Assembly: GCA_937870825.1 (NCBI GenBank)
Contig: CALMZO010000213.1
Coordinates: 1-64,000 of the forward strand
DNA: 64,000 bases
Reading direction: 5' to 3'
From: an uncultured Chloroflexota bacterium
Lineage (GTDB): Bacteria > Chloroflexota > Anaerolineae > UBA4142 > SHND01
Shown here: one piece after another, positions 7,555 through 17,159 of the stretch
Layout of the letters: each line of letters begins with the position of its first letter
Numbering within the stretch: position 1 is the first letter of the stretch
Notes under the pieces: model-generated
Told to the model about the DNA's origin: nothing
Databases searched by the model: none
Seen by the model: the letters and a program-made list of their open reading frames with translations, nothing else
Position numbers and translations under genes: made by a program

Positions 7555-9201
7555 ATGAGTCATCTTCCTTTCCCCATCGTTCGATTTGATCCTTCCACAG
7601 CACAAAGAGTAATCCGTCTTTCCGCTGTGCTGATCGTAGTGGTGTTCATCGGTTTTGCATTCACCAAGAGTGTCAATGCGGGATATGTGCGCAGTTCCTT
7701 CTTGCAATGTTCAAACCAGAACAACACGTTAGGTCAATGCAAATGGATTGGAAGCAACGTTCAGGACCAGAACTCTGTCTATATTGAAGGCATGGCGTTG
7801 GCGCAGCGGATTTATTATGATGGCATCACAAACCGTGCCACCTCGCCGCAGACAACGCACGTCATTAGTTGGAATACACAATGGACCAAAGGCAGCAAAC
7901 ATGCCTACGATTGGCTTGTTTCCTATGCTCAGGCGCAGGCGCTTTCTACGGCAGTTGGCGGTTTTTCGCTCACAATGAACTATTGCGCCGACCTGTCTAC
8001 GGCGGGGCAAGCGCCCACAGAGACGGACAACTGCAATGCAGTCTATCCCAATGGTAACCGCATCTCTGTTGCGGTGCCCGATGATTCCTTTATCAGTGGA
8101 CAGTGTGATGTCGGCTTGTGCAATACGCAGGACCGGATTAATGCCTTCGAAGCTCTGTTTGGCAATCGCACGATTGATGTGTACACCAATCAGCCGGTCA
8201 CAGGCACTTTGACCCAAGAGCACAAGAGTTGCGCCGGTTCAACCTATGCCAATGGAGCAGACTCGGGTGACAAAGACCAATGTTGGACCCTCACCCTCGT
8301 GCCTACCAATACTGCAAACCCGCCTACGATTGTTGTGATCCAAGCGGCGGGACATATTTCGGCAGGGTGGGACCCGGCAAACCAAGACGGAGTGGGTTGG
8401 GGCGGTCAATTCAGTGCGGGCAACATCTCAGGCTCACCGTACCACTTTAAGGATATCAAACTCGACGGTGAAGGCGGCAGTCAAGACAACCAGCTGAACG
8501 CGACGGCAATTCCCGTACGCCCGACATTGAGCACGGCGGTGAGCGCGGCGACGGTATCCTATCCCACTCAGTTTCGGGACAGAGCAACGATAACGGGCAT
8601 CAGTGGATTGGGCGCACCACAGGGACAAATCTATTTCTATATCTGTGGTCCGACACAAACGATTACCCCGTGCAACACCAATACCGCTACTGTCCAGAGC
8701 ATCGTCAATCTGACAACAGGCGCGAACAATACAAGTACCGCACAGTCCACCCTGTACACCCCAACCCAAAACGGGTACTATTGTTTTGCTATCGGCTACT
8801 TGCGTACCAAGACGAATCCGCCGGGGTACAATCACTATTCCAACCAGACACAAACTTTAACCACGAATGAATGCGTTCAAGTGACGGGTGCCCCGACGTC
8901 GGCTGAACTGCTGTCTTTTAACGCCAAGCGACTCAAAGACCCAACCAAAGTCCAGACCACATGGGTGACAGGCACGGAACTGAATGTTGTGGGTTTCAAG
9001 GTGTGGCGTAAAGTAAATAGCGGCGAATGGAAACTCTTGACTCAATCTCCCGTTGCCGCACTTTATGTTGGGCAAGTGAATGGCGGAAAATACAAATTTG
9101 TTGACGACACCGCCAAACTGAACAAGAGTTATCGCTACAAGTTAGAAATTGTAAATGCAAACAATCAATCACAGTGGAGCGATGTTATAGCTGTGAGATA
9201 A
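7555..9201 (+). CDS. Secreted Cys-rich modular surface protein, c-di-GMP activated
   Basis: A 548-residue exported protein. Its N-terminal hydrophobic segment (AVLIVVVFIGFAF) ends at SVNA, a likely signal peptidase site. The first ~320 mature residues are rich in Cys, Asn, Thr and Gln and contain no motif I recognise. Residues ~325-445 look like an Ig-like beta-sandwich (paired Cys in YFYICGP and YYCFAIGY). The last ~95 residues resemble the fibronectin-III-like tail of many Chloroflexota secreted proteins (LNVVGFKVWRK). No sortase motif or GPI-like tail is seen. A strong Shine-Dalgarno (GGGAGG) precedes ATG 7555. Two tandem c-di-GMP-II riboswitches in the leader imply expression at high c-di-GMP, as for adhesins or biofilm matrix proteins. 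The adhesin role is inferred. Confidence 0.85.
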   Translation: MSHLPFPIVRFDPSTAQRVIRLSAVLIVVVFIGFAFTKSVNAGYVRSSFLQCSNQNNTLGQCKWIGSNVQDQNSVYIEGMALAQRIYYDGITNRATSPQTTHVISWNTQWTKGSKHAYDWLVSYAQAQALSTAVGGFSLTMNYCADLSTAGQAPTETDNCNAVYPNGNRISVAVPDDSFISGQCDVGLCNTQDRINAFEALFGNRTIDVYTNQPVTGTLTQEHKSCAGSTYANGADSGDKDQCWTLTLVPTNTANPPTIVVIQAAGHISAGWDPANQDGVGWGGQFSAGNISGSPYHFKDIKLDGEGGSQDNQLNATAIPVRPTLSTAVSAATVSYPTQFRDRATITGISGLGAPQGQIYFYICGPTQTITPCNTNTATVQSIVNLTTGANNTSTAQSTLYTPTQNGYYCFAIGYLRTKTNPPGYNHYSNQTQTLTTNECVQVTGAPTSAELLSFNAKRLKDPTKVQTTWVTGTELNVVGFKVWRKVNSGEWKLLTQSPVAALYVGQVNGGKYKFVDDTAKLNKSYRYKLEIVNANNQSQWSDVIAVR

Positions 9202-9215
9202 CTTCCAAAAGGGGG

Positions 9216-9248
9216 GGGCGTATCGTCCGGCACGATACGCCCTTTTTT
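9216..9248 (+). terminator. Rho-independent terminator after the secreted protein gene
   Basis: An 11-bp perfect stem (GGGCGTATCGT and complement) with a 5-nt loop, followed by six T, 14 bp after the stop codon. It separates the c-di-GMP locus from the mtaB operon. Confidence 0.9.
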
Positions 9249-9270
9249 ATTTTGCTCGCGCGCAATTCTT

Positions 9271-9299
9271 TTGACGCAATGTGTTATCGTGCCTATAAT
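9271..9299 (+). promoter_or_regulatory. Sigma-70-type promoter of the mtaB operon
   Basis: TTGACG (9271-9276), 17-bp spacer, TATAAT (9294-9299). The predicted transcript start is about 12 nt before the mtaB ATG. This is one of the best promoter matches in the window. Confidence 0.8.
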
Positions 9300-9317
9300 C
9301 GTTCAGTCATTAGTCAA

Positions 9318-10631
9318 ATGAAAGTTTTTCTCCAAACTCTCGGCTGTAAATTGAACGAAAGCGAACTCGAAGCGTGGACACGCGAGTATGCGGCGCGCGG
9401 CGATGAAATCGTCACCGACCCGCGCGCCGCCGATACGATCATTCTCAACACCTGCACCGTCACGGCGCAAGCCGCGCGCAAATCGCGGAATCTTGCGCGG
9501 CATCTCGCGCGTGAAAACGAGAACGCGCAAATTGTTCTGACCGGCTGTTATGCGAGCATGTCGCCGGAACAAGCGCGCGGTCTGCCGAACGTCGCGCTCA
9601 TCGTCCCCAACGCGGACAAAGACGCGCTGGTGAACCTCACGCGCGAACGATTCGGCGATTTCCCCTATTTCTCTTATTTCTCTTCCGTATCACAAAACGC
9701 GGAACGCGCGGGAACAAGCGGCCTGAATTTGCGTACCCGCGCGTTCGTCAAAATCGAGGACGGCTGCAACATGTCCTGCGCGTACTGCATCATTCCCCTC
9801 GCGCGGGGACGCGCGCGCAGTCGTTCGCAGAATGAAATCATTGACGAAATCAAATCGCTCGTGGACAACGGATATCAAGAAGTAATTCTGACCGGCGTAC
9901 AGATCTCCGATTATCGTTTAGAGGAAAGGGAAAACGGAAACGGACGTTTACGCGGCTTGTGCGATTTGGTTTCGGAAATTTTGCGTGAAACAGATTTGCC
10001 GCGCTTGCGTCTCACTTCGATTGCGCCGTGGGATTTGGACACGGAACTGCTCGACATGTTCGCGGATACGCGCTTGTGCCGTCACTTGCACCTGTCGTTG
10101 CAAAGCGGCAGCACAACCGTCTTGCGACGAATGCGCCGCCCATATACCGCCGAGCAATTCGCGGATGCGGTGGAAATGGCGCGCGCAAAAATTCCCGATG
10201 TTGCAATCACAACGGATGTCATTGTCGGATTTCCCGGTGAAGCGGATGTGGAATTTCAAGAATCCATTGCATTTGTCGAACGCATGAATTTTGCGCGCGT
10301 GCACGTGTTTCCGTACTCTGCCCGCGAAGGAACACTCGCGGCAAAATTTCCGCTGCACGTTTCCGAACTGGTCAAAGATGCGCGCGCGAAAGCGATGCAG
10401 CGAGTGGCGGATGCGAGTCAAAGAAATTTTTCGCAACAACACATTGGACGTACGTTTCCTGTGTTGTACGAAGAACAAGCGAACCATGCAGGAATCTGGA
10501 CCGGCTACACCGACAATTATATCCGCGTCACCACGCGCAGCAACGAAAATTTGAGCAATCGCATTTTGCCCACGCGTCTCGTCGAACTCGTTGACGACGG
10601 CGTGCGGGGCGAATTACCAACCAATGACTAA
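9318..10631 (+). CDS. mtaB: tRNA t6A37 methylthiotransferase MtaB
   Basis: A 437-residue radical-SAM methylthiotransferase. The N-terminal UPF0004 domain has its three iron-sulfur Cys in TLGCKLNESE, NTCTVTAQAARKSR and LTGCYASM. The radical-SAM cluster motif CNMSCAYC (CxxxCxxC) follows, and a TRAM-like tail ends the protein. The NTCTVT and AxRKSR signatures favour MtaB (2-methylthio-t6A in tRNAs reading ANN codons) over MiaB or RimO. ATG 9318 is used rather than the upstream in-frame start because the promoter at 9271-9299 lies between them and family alignment begins at MKVFLQTLGC. The last codons overlap the HIT gene by 8 bp, indicating coupling. Confidence 0.92.
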   Translation: MKVFLQTLGCKLNESELEAWTREYAARGDEIVTDPRAADTIILNTCTVTAQAARKSRNLARHLARENENAQIVLTGCYASMSPEQARGLPNVALIVPNADKDALVNLTRERFGDFPYFSYFSSVSQNAERAGTSGLNLRTRAFVKIEDGCNMSCAYCIIPLARGRARSRSQNEIIDEIKSLVDNGYQEVILTGVQISDYRLEERENGNGRLRGLCDLVSEILRETDLPRLRLTSIAPWDLDTELLDMFADTRLCRHLHLSLQSGSTTVLRRMRRPYTAEQFADAVEMARAKIPDVAITTDVIVGFPGEADVEFQESIAFVERMNFARVHVFPYSAREGTLAAKFPLHVSELVKDARAKAMQRVADASQRNFSQQHIGRTFPVLYEEQANHAGIWTGYTDNYIRVTTRSNENLSNRILPTRLVELVDDGVRGELPTND

Positions 10632-10971
10632 CGACTGTATCTTTTGCAAAATCGCGGCGGGCGAAATTCCGGCAGACATCGTTTACAAGAACGAGCACGT
10701 CACCGCGTTCACTGATTTAAATCCGCAGGCGCCGACGCACATTCTCATCGTTCCCAGCCGGCACATCGCCGGATTGGATGAGATGCGGGATGCCGAAAGC
10801 GCAACAACTGTAGCGCAATGTCTCTTGGTCGCAAACGAAATTGCGCGTGAGAAAAAACTCGAAAATGGCTATCGGCTTGTCACGAACATCGGCGCGGACG
10901 GCGGGCAATCGGTACGGCATTTGCACTTTCACTTGTTAGGTGGGCGTAAGATGACGTGGCCCCCCGGATAA
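10624..10971 (+). CDS. HIT-family nucleotide hydrolase/transferase
   Basis: A 115-residue histidine-triad protein of the HINT branch. N-terminal CIFCKIAAGEIPADIVY is typical of bacterial HinT, and RHLHFHLLGG near the C-terminus is the HxHxHxx active site that binds the nucleotide alpha-phosphate. These enzymes hydrolyse phosphoramidates such as AMP-lysine in the cytoplasm. The length matches the family. It overlaps mtaB by 8 bp and is followed 6 bp later by lepA, a tight operon. Confidence 0.93.
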   Translation: MTNDCIFCKIAAGEIPADIVYKNEHVTAFTDLNPQAPTHILIVPSRHIAGLDEMRDAESATTVAQCLLVANEIAREKKLENGYRLVTNIGADGGQSVRHLHFHLLGGRKMTWPPG

Positions 10972-10977
10972 AATTTG

Positions 10978-12783
10978 ATGACAGACGAAAAACTGATACG
11001 AAATTTCTCTATTGTCGCGCACGTGGACCATGGCAAGTCCACGTTGACGGACCGTTTGCTCGAACTTACCGGCACGGTCTCGAAACGCGAAATGGTGGAG
11101 CAGGTGATGGACCAGATGGACCTCGAACGCGAAAAGGGCATCACCATCAAAGCCAAAGCCGTTCGCATGTTGTACACCGCGCGCGATGGAAACGAATACG
11201 AACTGAATTTGATTGATACGCCCGGTCACGTAGATTTCACATACGAAGTCTCGCGCGCGCTCCAGGCGTGTGAAGGCGCGATTCTGGTTGTGGACGCGTC
11301 GCAAGGCGTCGAAGCCCAAACGCTCGCCAACCTGTATCTCGCGCTCGAAAACAATCTTGTTATCATTCCCGTCATTAACAAAATTGATTTGCCCGCCGCG
11401 CGTCCCGACCAGGTTGCAGAGGACATTGAAAATTTGTTGACCGTTCCCGCCGACGAAATTATTCGCACATCGGCAAAAGACGGCACCGGCGTTGCGGAAA
11501 TTTTAGAAGCTGTCGTGCAAAAAATTCCGCCGCCGCGCGGCAACCCCGATGCGCCCGCACGCGCGCTCGTATTCGATTCGCATTATGACGCGTACAAGGG
11601 TGTCGTCGCGTACGTGCGTGTCGTGGACGGCGAATTATGCAAGGGCGACAAATTGCGGATGATGTCCAACAATCGCGATGTGGATGCGCTCGAAGTCGGT
11701 ATATTTCGTCCCAAGCTCGTCGCAGCAGAATCGGTCGGCGCGGGCGAAGTCGGTTATGTGGCGACGGGTTTGAAAAGTGTGCGTGAAGTCCAGGTGGGTG
11801 ACACACTCACGCACGCCCTGCGTCCTGCCGAACATCCGCTCGCGGGTTTTCGACCTGCCAAGCCAATGGTGTTTGCGGGATTTTATCCCGTCGCGACGAA
11901 TGATTATCCGCTTTTGCGCGACGCGCTCGACAAATTGAAATTGAATGATGCCGCGCTGACATACGAAGCGGAAACGTCCGCCGCGCTCGGCTTCGGTTTT
12001 CGCATTGGCTTTCTCGGCTTGCTCCACATGGAAATTATTCAAGAACGGCTCGAACGCGAATACGATTTGGATTTGATTGCGACGGCGCCGAGTGTAGAGT
12101 ATCATGTATTGAAAACGAACGGCGAAATTGTCACAGTAGACAATCCCGCCGCATTGCCGAACGCCGACCAGATTGAAGAAATCGAAGAGCCATGGATGAA
12201 AGTATCCGTGTTCACGCCTGCCCAATACATCGGCACGGTGATGGATTTGGCGCGCACACGGCGCGGAGAACAGAGCAAACTGGAATACCTCGACCCCGAA
12301 CGCGTGCGGATGGATTTTCTGTTGCCGCTTTCGGAACTCATCATTGATTTTTACGACCAACTCAAATCGCGCACGCGCGGCTATGCGTCCATGGACTATC
12401 ATTTCGATTCGTACCGCGGCGCGCCGCTGCAGAAATTGACGTTGATGTTGAATGAGGAACCGGTTGACGCGCTCGCGATGATTGTGCATAAAGATTATGC
12501 GTACTCGCGCGGCGCGGCGCTCGCGAAAAAATTAAAACAAGTAATTCCGCCGCAAATGTTCCCCGTGCCGATTCAAGCCGCGATCGGCGGACGCATTGTC
12601 GCGCGCGAAACGATTCGCGCAATGCGAAAAGATGTTTTGGCAAAATGTTACGGCGGCGACATTACGCGCAAGAAAAAATTGCTGGAAAAGCAAAAGGCGG
12701 GCAAAAAACGAATGAAGCAATTGGGCACGGTAGAACTGCCGCAAGAAGCGTTCATGGCTGTTTTGAAATTGGGCGAAGATTAA
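10978..12783 (+). CDS. lepA: Elongation factor 4 (LepA), back-translocating GTPase
   Basis: A 601-residue translational GTPase of full length. GTPase motifs are intact: AHVDHGKST (G1), the switch I region with [17 protein letters not shown] (G3) and NKIDLP (G4). The LepA-specific C-terminal domain is present ([24 protein letters not shown]) and there is no EF-G domain IV. It acts on stalled or mis-translocated ribosomes. ATG 10978 is chosen over the TTG one codon earlier. It lies 6 bp after the HIT gene stop. Confidence 0.97.
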   Translation: MTDEKLIRNFSIVAHVDHGKSTLTDRLLELTGTVSKREMVEQVMDQMDLEREKGITIKAKAVRMLYTARDGNEYELNLIDTPGHVDFTYEVSRALQACEGAILVVDASQGVEAQTLANLYLALENNLVIIPVINKIDLPAARPDQVAEDIENLLTVPADEIIRTSAKDGTGVAEILEAVVQKIPPPRGNPDAPARALVFDSHYDAYKGVVAYVRVVDGELCKGDKLRMMSNNRDVDALEVGIFRPKLVAAESVGAGEVGYVATGLKSVREVQVGDTLTHALRPAEHPLAGFRPAKPMVFAGFYPVATNDYPLLRDALDKLKLNDAALTYEAETSAALGFGFRIGFLGLLHMEIIQERLEREYDLDLIATAPSVEYHVLKTNGEIVTVDNPAALPNADQIEEIEEPWMKVSVFTPAQYIGTVMDLARTRRGEQSKLEYLDPERVRMDFLLPLSELIIDFYDQLKSRTRGYASMDYHFDSYRGAPLQKLTLMLNEEPVDALAMIVHKDYAYSRGAALAKKLKQVIPPQMFPVPIQAAIGGRIVARETIRAMRKDVLAKCYGGDITRKKKLLEKQKAGKKRMKQLGTVELPQEAFMAVLKLGED

Positions 12784-12815
12784 CGGTTGTTGGGTTTGGC
12801 AAAAGGGAGTAGCGT

Positions 12816-13595
12816 ATGCCATCACCATTTCCGGGTATGGACCCATATCTCGAAGGGTATCTCTGGCCCGACGTGCATCATCGGCTTGCGACACAAATCA
12901 GCGACCAGCTCGCGCCGCGGCTTGAACCCAACTATGTCGCGCGCATCGTGTTGCGGACGGTGATGGAAACTTGGGATATGGGTGAGTCCATCGGCGTCGT
13001 CTTGCCGGATGTGGAAATTTTTCGAGGACGCGAAACGCCCATGACACCCACGCGCGAAAACGTAGCCGTTGTAGATGTGTCCATCGCGCCCGCGCCAATC
13101 ATTGCGCCGCAGCACTGGGAATATGAAGTGGAAATCCCGTCGGTCGAAATTCGGACCGTCAAGGGCGGCGTGCTCGTCGCGAGCATCGAAATCATGTCGC
13201 CGACGAACAAAACGGGACAGGGCTGGAACGAATATCATATCAAACGCACGCGCGTTCTCGAGTCCGAAGCGCACTTGCTCGAAATTGATTTGTTGCGACG
13301 CGGCAAACGACCCGTGCCGCTTGGACCCGCGCCGTTGCGTCCGTATTATGTTTTTCTTACCCGCGCGCGCCATCGAACCCGAGTCGAAATTTGGCCCATC
13401 TCGCTGCGTGACCCATTGCCGACCGTACCGGTTCCATTGCGCGCGCCCGACCCCGATGTAGCGCTCAATTTGCAGTTGGCATTGACCACGGTGTACGACC
13501 GCGCGCGCTATCACTTGAGCATTGACTATCATCAACCCGCCGAATATCCGTTGGAAGAATTTGAAGCGGAGTGGGCAGCAACTTTGATGAAATAA
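12816..13595 (+). CDS. DUF4058 family protein
   Basis: A 259-residue protein opening with the family hallmark PFPGMDPYLEGYLWPDVHH. DUF4058 proteins are common in cyanobacteria, planctomycetes and Chloroflexota and have no assigned function. The middle part (VEIRTVKGGVLVASIEIMSP, then KTGQGWNEY) recalls nuclease-like folds with a conserved Glu and Lys, but I would not assign activity. A Shine-Dalgarno (AAGGGAG) precedes ATG 12816. It follows lepA by 32 bp and is probably in the same transcript. Confidence 0.85.
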   Translation: MPSPFPGMDPYLEGYLWPDVHHRLATQISDQLAPRLEPNYVARIVLRTVMETWDMGESIGVVLPDVEIFRGRETPMTPTRENVAVVDVSIAPAPIIAPQHWEYEVEIPSVEIRTVKGGVLVASIEIMSPTNKTGQGWNEYHIKRTRVLESEAHLLEIDLLRRGKRPVPLGPAPLRPYYVFLTRARHRTRVEIWPISLRDPLPTVPVPLRAPDPDVALNLQLALTTVYDRARYHLSIDYHQPAEYPLEEFEAEWAATLMK

Positions 13596-13604
13596 ACATC
13601 GCAC

Positions 13605-14429
13605 ATGAATTCATACAAGAATCTGAAATTGGCGAGCGACCAAACGATCCTCACCGTCTCGCTCAATCGCCCACAAACGCTCAACGCGTTTGCGCCCGAG
13701 CTCTTTGACGATTTGTCCGCGTTATGTGATGAACTGGTCGAGAGTCAAGAAACGCGCGTCGTGATTTTTACGGGCGTCGGCAAATCATTCAGTTCCGGTT
13801 TGGATTTGAATGTGTTTGCCCAAGCGATGACACAGTGGACGCAAGATGATTTGCGTGTCATCATTCGTCGTTGGCAAGAAACATTCAACAAAATTGAAGC
13901 GCTGCCGCAAGTGACTATTGCGGCGGTCAATGGTGTTTGTCTCGGCGCAGGGGTTGAGATGATTCTCGCGTGCGATTTTCGCATTTGTTCTTCGCGCGCC
14001 ACGCTCGGTCTGCCCGAAGTCAAATTTGGAATTTTGCCTGACCTCGGGGGCATTACGCGTTTGACGCGTCTCGTCGGACCCGCGTGGGCAAAAGAAATTA
14101 TTTTGCGCGGGCGCAACGTAAGCGCGTTGGAAGCGTTACGCATCGGCTTGCTGAATCGTGTTGCCGACCCCGGCGACATGCCCGGCATTGCGCGCAATTG
14201 GGCGCAGCAATTTTCCAAACTCCCGTTCAAAGCATTGGCAAACGCGAAAAAATTGATTAACGCCACCTACGACACACAATTGCCGCAAGCGCTGAAAGCC
14301 GCCGAGTACGCGCAAATGAATTTGATTGCCTCTGACGATTTTCGGAATGCCATAACGGCGATGATGCAGCAGCAAAAAAATCATCAAGAGTCAATGGAAA
14401 CAACCGAAATAGAACAACAAACCGCGTAG
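13605..14429 (+). CDS. Enoyl-CoA hydratase/isomerase family protein
   Basis: A 274-residue crotonase-fold protein. SSGLDLNVFAQ and NGVCLGAGVEMILACDF form the CoA-binding/oxyanion region. Both acidic positions used by classical hydratases appear to be kept (Glu in GAGVEM and in LPEVKFG), so hydratase activity on a 2-enoyl-CoA is plausible. The acyl chain is unknown and other crotonase reactions cannot be excluded. The 3' codons form part of the terminator stem. It begins 9 bp after the DUF4058 gene and is the last gene of the mtaB operon. Confidence 0.88.
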   Translation: MNSYKNLKLASDQTILTVSLNRPQTLNAFAPELFDDLSALCDELVESQETRVVIFTGVGKSFSSGLDLNVFAQAMTQWTQDDLRVIIRRWQETFNKIEALPQVTIAAVNGVCLGAGVEMILACDFRICSSRATLGLPEVKFGILPDLGGITRLTRLVGPAWAKEIILRGRNVSALEALRIGLLNRVADPGDMPGIARNWAQQFSKLPFKALANAKKLINATYDTQLPQALKAAEYAQMNLIASDDFRNAITAMMQQQKNHQESMETTEIEQQTA

Positions 14430-14456
14430 TGTTCCGAACTACGCGGTTTTTGTTTT
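14420..14456 (+). terminator. Rho-independent terminator ending the mtaB operon
   Basis: A 10-bp perfect stem (ACCGCGTAGT and complement) with a 7-nt loop and a T-rich tail. The 5' arm includes the stop codon of the enoyl-CoA hydratase-like gene. Confidence 0.88.
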
Positions 14457-14475
14457 CGCGCATAGAATCGCCGCA

Positions 14476-16338
14476 ATGTTTTCACGCACGCGCATTTTTG
14501 AAATTACATTGCTCGTTCTTATTTTGATGGTCGCCGCATATCTTCGGTGGACGGGCTTGGCATGGGACGAAGGATATTTATTTCATCCCGACGAACGCCA
14601 AATCTTGCTTGTCGTTTCCGCTCTGCAATTCCCCGCAAATCCTCTCGAAATTTTTTTTCCTTCGAGTCCTCTCAATCCAAAATTTTTCGCGTACGGTTCG
14701 TTCCCGATTTATCTCTTGCGCGCCCTCGCGCCCTTCGCGCCGCCGACCAATCTCACGGGTCCCTGGGCGAATGACGAACTCGCGCGTTGGGTTTTCTTTG
14801 GACGCTTTCTTTCGGGGCTGTTTGATTTGGGAACCATCGCGCTGACGTACGCACTGGGCAAAAAAATTTATGACGCGCGTGTTGGGTTGATTGCTGCTGC
14901 GTGTGTGGCAGTGACAGTCCTGCACATTCAGTTATCGCACTTTTACGCGGTGGATACGTTGCTCACCTTCTTTACCATTGCGACGTTGTACTGCGCGTTT
15001 CGTGTAGCGCAAGAAACTATCCAAAATAAAATTTGGAAAGTTTGCTGCGGAATCACCATCGGTCTCGCCCTCGCCACGAAAATCACCGCGTTCCCACTCA
15101 TCCTTCCCATTTTTTACGCGTGCGCTCGCTCGACGGACGCGCCAATCTTGAAATTTTCACGCATCCGAATTTTTGAAATTTGGCGCGCCGCGCGCCAACC
15201 GTTTCTGCAAATCGTCGGAATTGCATTTGTTGTTTTCATTCTCACGCAGCCGTACGCGCTCATTGATTGGCACACGTTTGGACGCGATGTAATTCGCGAA
15301 GCGTTCGTTGCGCGCGGCTGGCTGGACTATCCGTACACACGGCAGTACGCCGGGACGACTCCGTTCGCGTATCAAGTTACACAAGGGGCAATTTGGGGTA
15401 TGGGGCTGCCGTTGGGAATTTTTGCTTGGGGTGGGGGAGCGTTGTTTGTCGCGCAGTGGAGGTTGCATCGCGCGAACATAGAACGTTCGCCGCGCAACGA
15501 CGTGCGCGATTGGCGCGATACGTTTGTGTTGTCGTTCGCGCTGATTTATTTCATCATCATCGGTTTGCAATACACAAAATATCTGCGGTACCTGCTGCCA
15601 CTGTTGCCGATTTTGTACATCATGGCAGCGTGCGCGTTCACACGCGTCTTGGCAAAACAACGCGTGGTGCTAGCGATTCTCGTTTTCTCGATTCTTGTCC
15701 CCTCGTTTCTCTATTCCCTCGCGTTCATCCAAATTTACGCGCGCGAACATTCCTGGCTCACCGCGTCGCGTTGGATTTACGAAAATGTTCCGGTCGGCAA
15801 AACATTGCTCGTTGAACAATGGGACGACGCGCTGCCGATGATGATTCGTTTTGAAAACGGCGAGCGGCGCGGCTCCGAATACACGCAAATTCAATTTCCA
15901 ATTTTCGACGATGACACGAACGAAAAACGCGCGCAGCTAGTCGAAGCGATTGCGCGCGCAGACATAATAATTCTCGCAAGTCAGCGCGGCTACGCCAGCA
16001 TCGGCAAATTGCCCGCGCGGTATCCGATGATGAATCGCTATTACGCCAAGTTGTTTAACGGCGAATTGGGTTTTGAACCGTTTTTTACAACGCGCAATGA
16101 CCCAAATCTATTTGGCATCCCAATTCGCGACGACCCATTTTCAAATTTGACGTTTGACCCTTCGCTACGCTCAGGGCAAGCAGTTTCCCGCTTGAACGCT
16201 TTACTCCCACGGGACACGCCCCTCAACCTCGGTTTCGCCGATGAAAGTTTTTCCGTGTATGACCATCCCCAGCCGATTGTGTTTGAAAAGAGGCGCGCGT
16301 TGAGTGCACAGGAAATCGAGAATCTGTTGCGCGAATAA
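14476..16338 (+). CDS. GT39/PMT-type membrane glycosyltransferase
   Basis: A 620-residue polytopic protein. After the first membrane segment (ITLLVLILMVAAYLRW) the first external loop carries HPDE (37-40), the acidic motif of lipid-phosphate-sugar-dependent GT-C enzymes. About ten more hydrophobic segments follow, then a soluble C-terminal part ending in SVYDHPQPIVFEKRR. The whole protein is collinear with the first ~690 residues of the giant protein at 30220, including that YDHP segment. It likely transfers a sugar from a polyprenyl-phosphate donor outside the membrane; the acceptor is unknown. TAGAAT at 14463-14468 lies 7 nt before the ATG with no Shine-Dalgarno, suggesting a leaderless mRNA. 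A dispersed repeat inserts LRSGQA near residue 570. Confidence 0.85.
   Translation: MFSRTRIFEITLLVLILMVAAYLRWTGLAWDEGYLFHPDERQILLVVSALQFPANPLEIFFPSSPLNPKFFAYGSFPIYLLRALAPFAPPTNLTGPWANDELARWVFFGRFLSGLFDLGTIALTYALGKKIYDARVGLIAAACVAVTVLHIQLSHFYAVDTLLTFFTIATLYCAFRVAQETIQNKIWKVCCGITIGLALATKITAFPLILPIFYACARSTDAPILKFSRIRIFEIWRAARQPFLQIVGIAFVVFILTQPYALIDWHTFGRDVIREAFVARGWLDYPYTRQYAGTTPFAYQVTQGAIWGMGLPLGIFAWGGGALFVAQWRLHRANIERSPRNDVRDWRDTFVLSFALIYFIIIGLQYTKYLRYLLPLLPILYIMAACAFTRVLAKQRVVLAILVFSILVPSFLYSLAFIQIYAREHSWLTASRWIYENVPVGKTLLVEQWDDALPMMIRFENGERRGSEYTQIQFPIFDDDTNEKRAQLVEAIARADIIILASQRGYASIGKLPARYPMMNRYYAKLFNGELGFEPFFTTRNDPNLFGIPIRDDPFSNLTFDPSLRSGQAVSRLNALLPRDTPLNLGFADESFSVYDHPQPIVFEKRRALSAQEIENLLRE
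16158..16176. repeat. Dispersed palindromic repeat inside GT39 gene
   Basis: CCCTTCGCTACGCTCAGGG, an imperfect palindrome of a type found scattered in many bacterial genomes, sits in frame and encodes the typical 'PSLRSGQ' peptide. It lies in a loop of the soluble C-terminal part, where an insertion is likely tolerated. Confidence 0.7.
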
Positions 16339-16341
16339 TTT

Positions 16342-17100
16342 TTACCCTCGAACAAAACGCAGCGTAAAAACATTTACCCCAATTGCCACGATTGCCGCGA
16401 GCAGATACGTGACAGCAATCGGCAAATTTGCAAGTGTCGCGCCGATGACGAGAAAAAAAGTCGCGAACGCGAACAGCCCCGTCAAAATTCCGCGCAGCGC
16501 AAGAATCGCCGCGCTCGCGCCGCGCTGCTCGTGCGCGAACACCGCGAGGATTGTTGCAAAAATCGGGAATGGTGTTACGAGTCCGCTCAATTGCGGACCG
16601 AGCCCCTCTGCCGCGTACGTAATCAGCAAAATAAAAATTGCGGCGGTCAACATGCGCGCGTACAAGTCCCATTTCGGCGCGGGAATTTTTTCTAGATCGG
16701 TTTTGGGTTTTGGAATGAAACGCAGAGTGAGTGAGAGAACGAGCAACACAATCGCATAAATCGGGACGAGGGTGAGCGCGAACGAATTGAGCAGCGCGGT
16801 CATGCTGAAAAAAGCAATCACTGCGAATACGATACACACGAGCCAGTGATGCCAACGCGCGAGGCGGCAGTACACAAAACAAAACGCGCTCACGGAAATA
16901 ATTCCCGCGAGCGTTCCAATCGCGGCTTGCGCGGCGAAGGGCGTGCCGTACTGAATTGCAAAAATAAAGGAAACGGGCGCGGAGGTGAGAGGCAGCGCAG
17001 CAATCCAGCCGCTAACGCCGTGGCCCCAACGGCGACCTATCAATGTCGCAAGGGCAATCAAGAGAGGCGCGAGGATGAGTTTGAACGCGAGGAGAAACAT
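16342..17100 (-). CDS. Polytopic membrane protein of unknown function
   Basis: About 252 residues, very hydrophobic, with roughly eight membrane segments in two similar halves. I do not recognise a family with certainty; the GWIAALPLTSAPVSF segment near residues 33-47 is the most distinctive. No catalytic motif is visible. ATG 17100 is preferred over TTG 17106, and neither has a clear Shine-Dalgarno. Its stop is 3 bp from the stop of the convergent GT39 gene, with no terminator between them. Confidence 0.75.
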   Translation of the reverse strand: MFLLAFKLILAPLLIALATLIGRRWGHGVSGWIAALPLTSAPVSFIFAIQYGTPFAAQAAIGTLAGIISVSAFCFVYCRLARWHHWLVCIVFAVIAFFSMTALLNSFALTLVPIYAIVLLVLSLTLRFIPKPKTDLEKIPAPKWDLYARMLTAAIFILLITYAAEGLGPQLSGLVTPFPIFATILAVFAHEQRGASAAILALRGILTGLFAFATFFLVIGATLANLPIAVTYLLAAIVAIGVNVFTLRFVRG

Positions 17101-17159
17101 AGCCAATCGGCTATATTGCCGACGCGGACATTATAACGATTCGCGATGAGTAGCGCGAA

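Noticed and set aside
11635..12489. Long minus-strand open frames opposite lepA and other genes
   Set aside because: They lie entirely within well-supported genes on the other strand and show shadow-frame composition.
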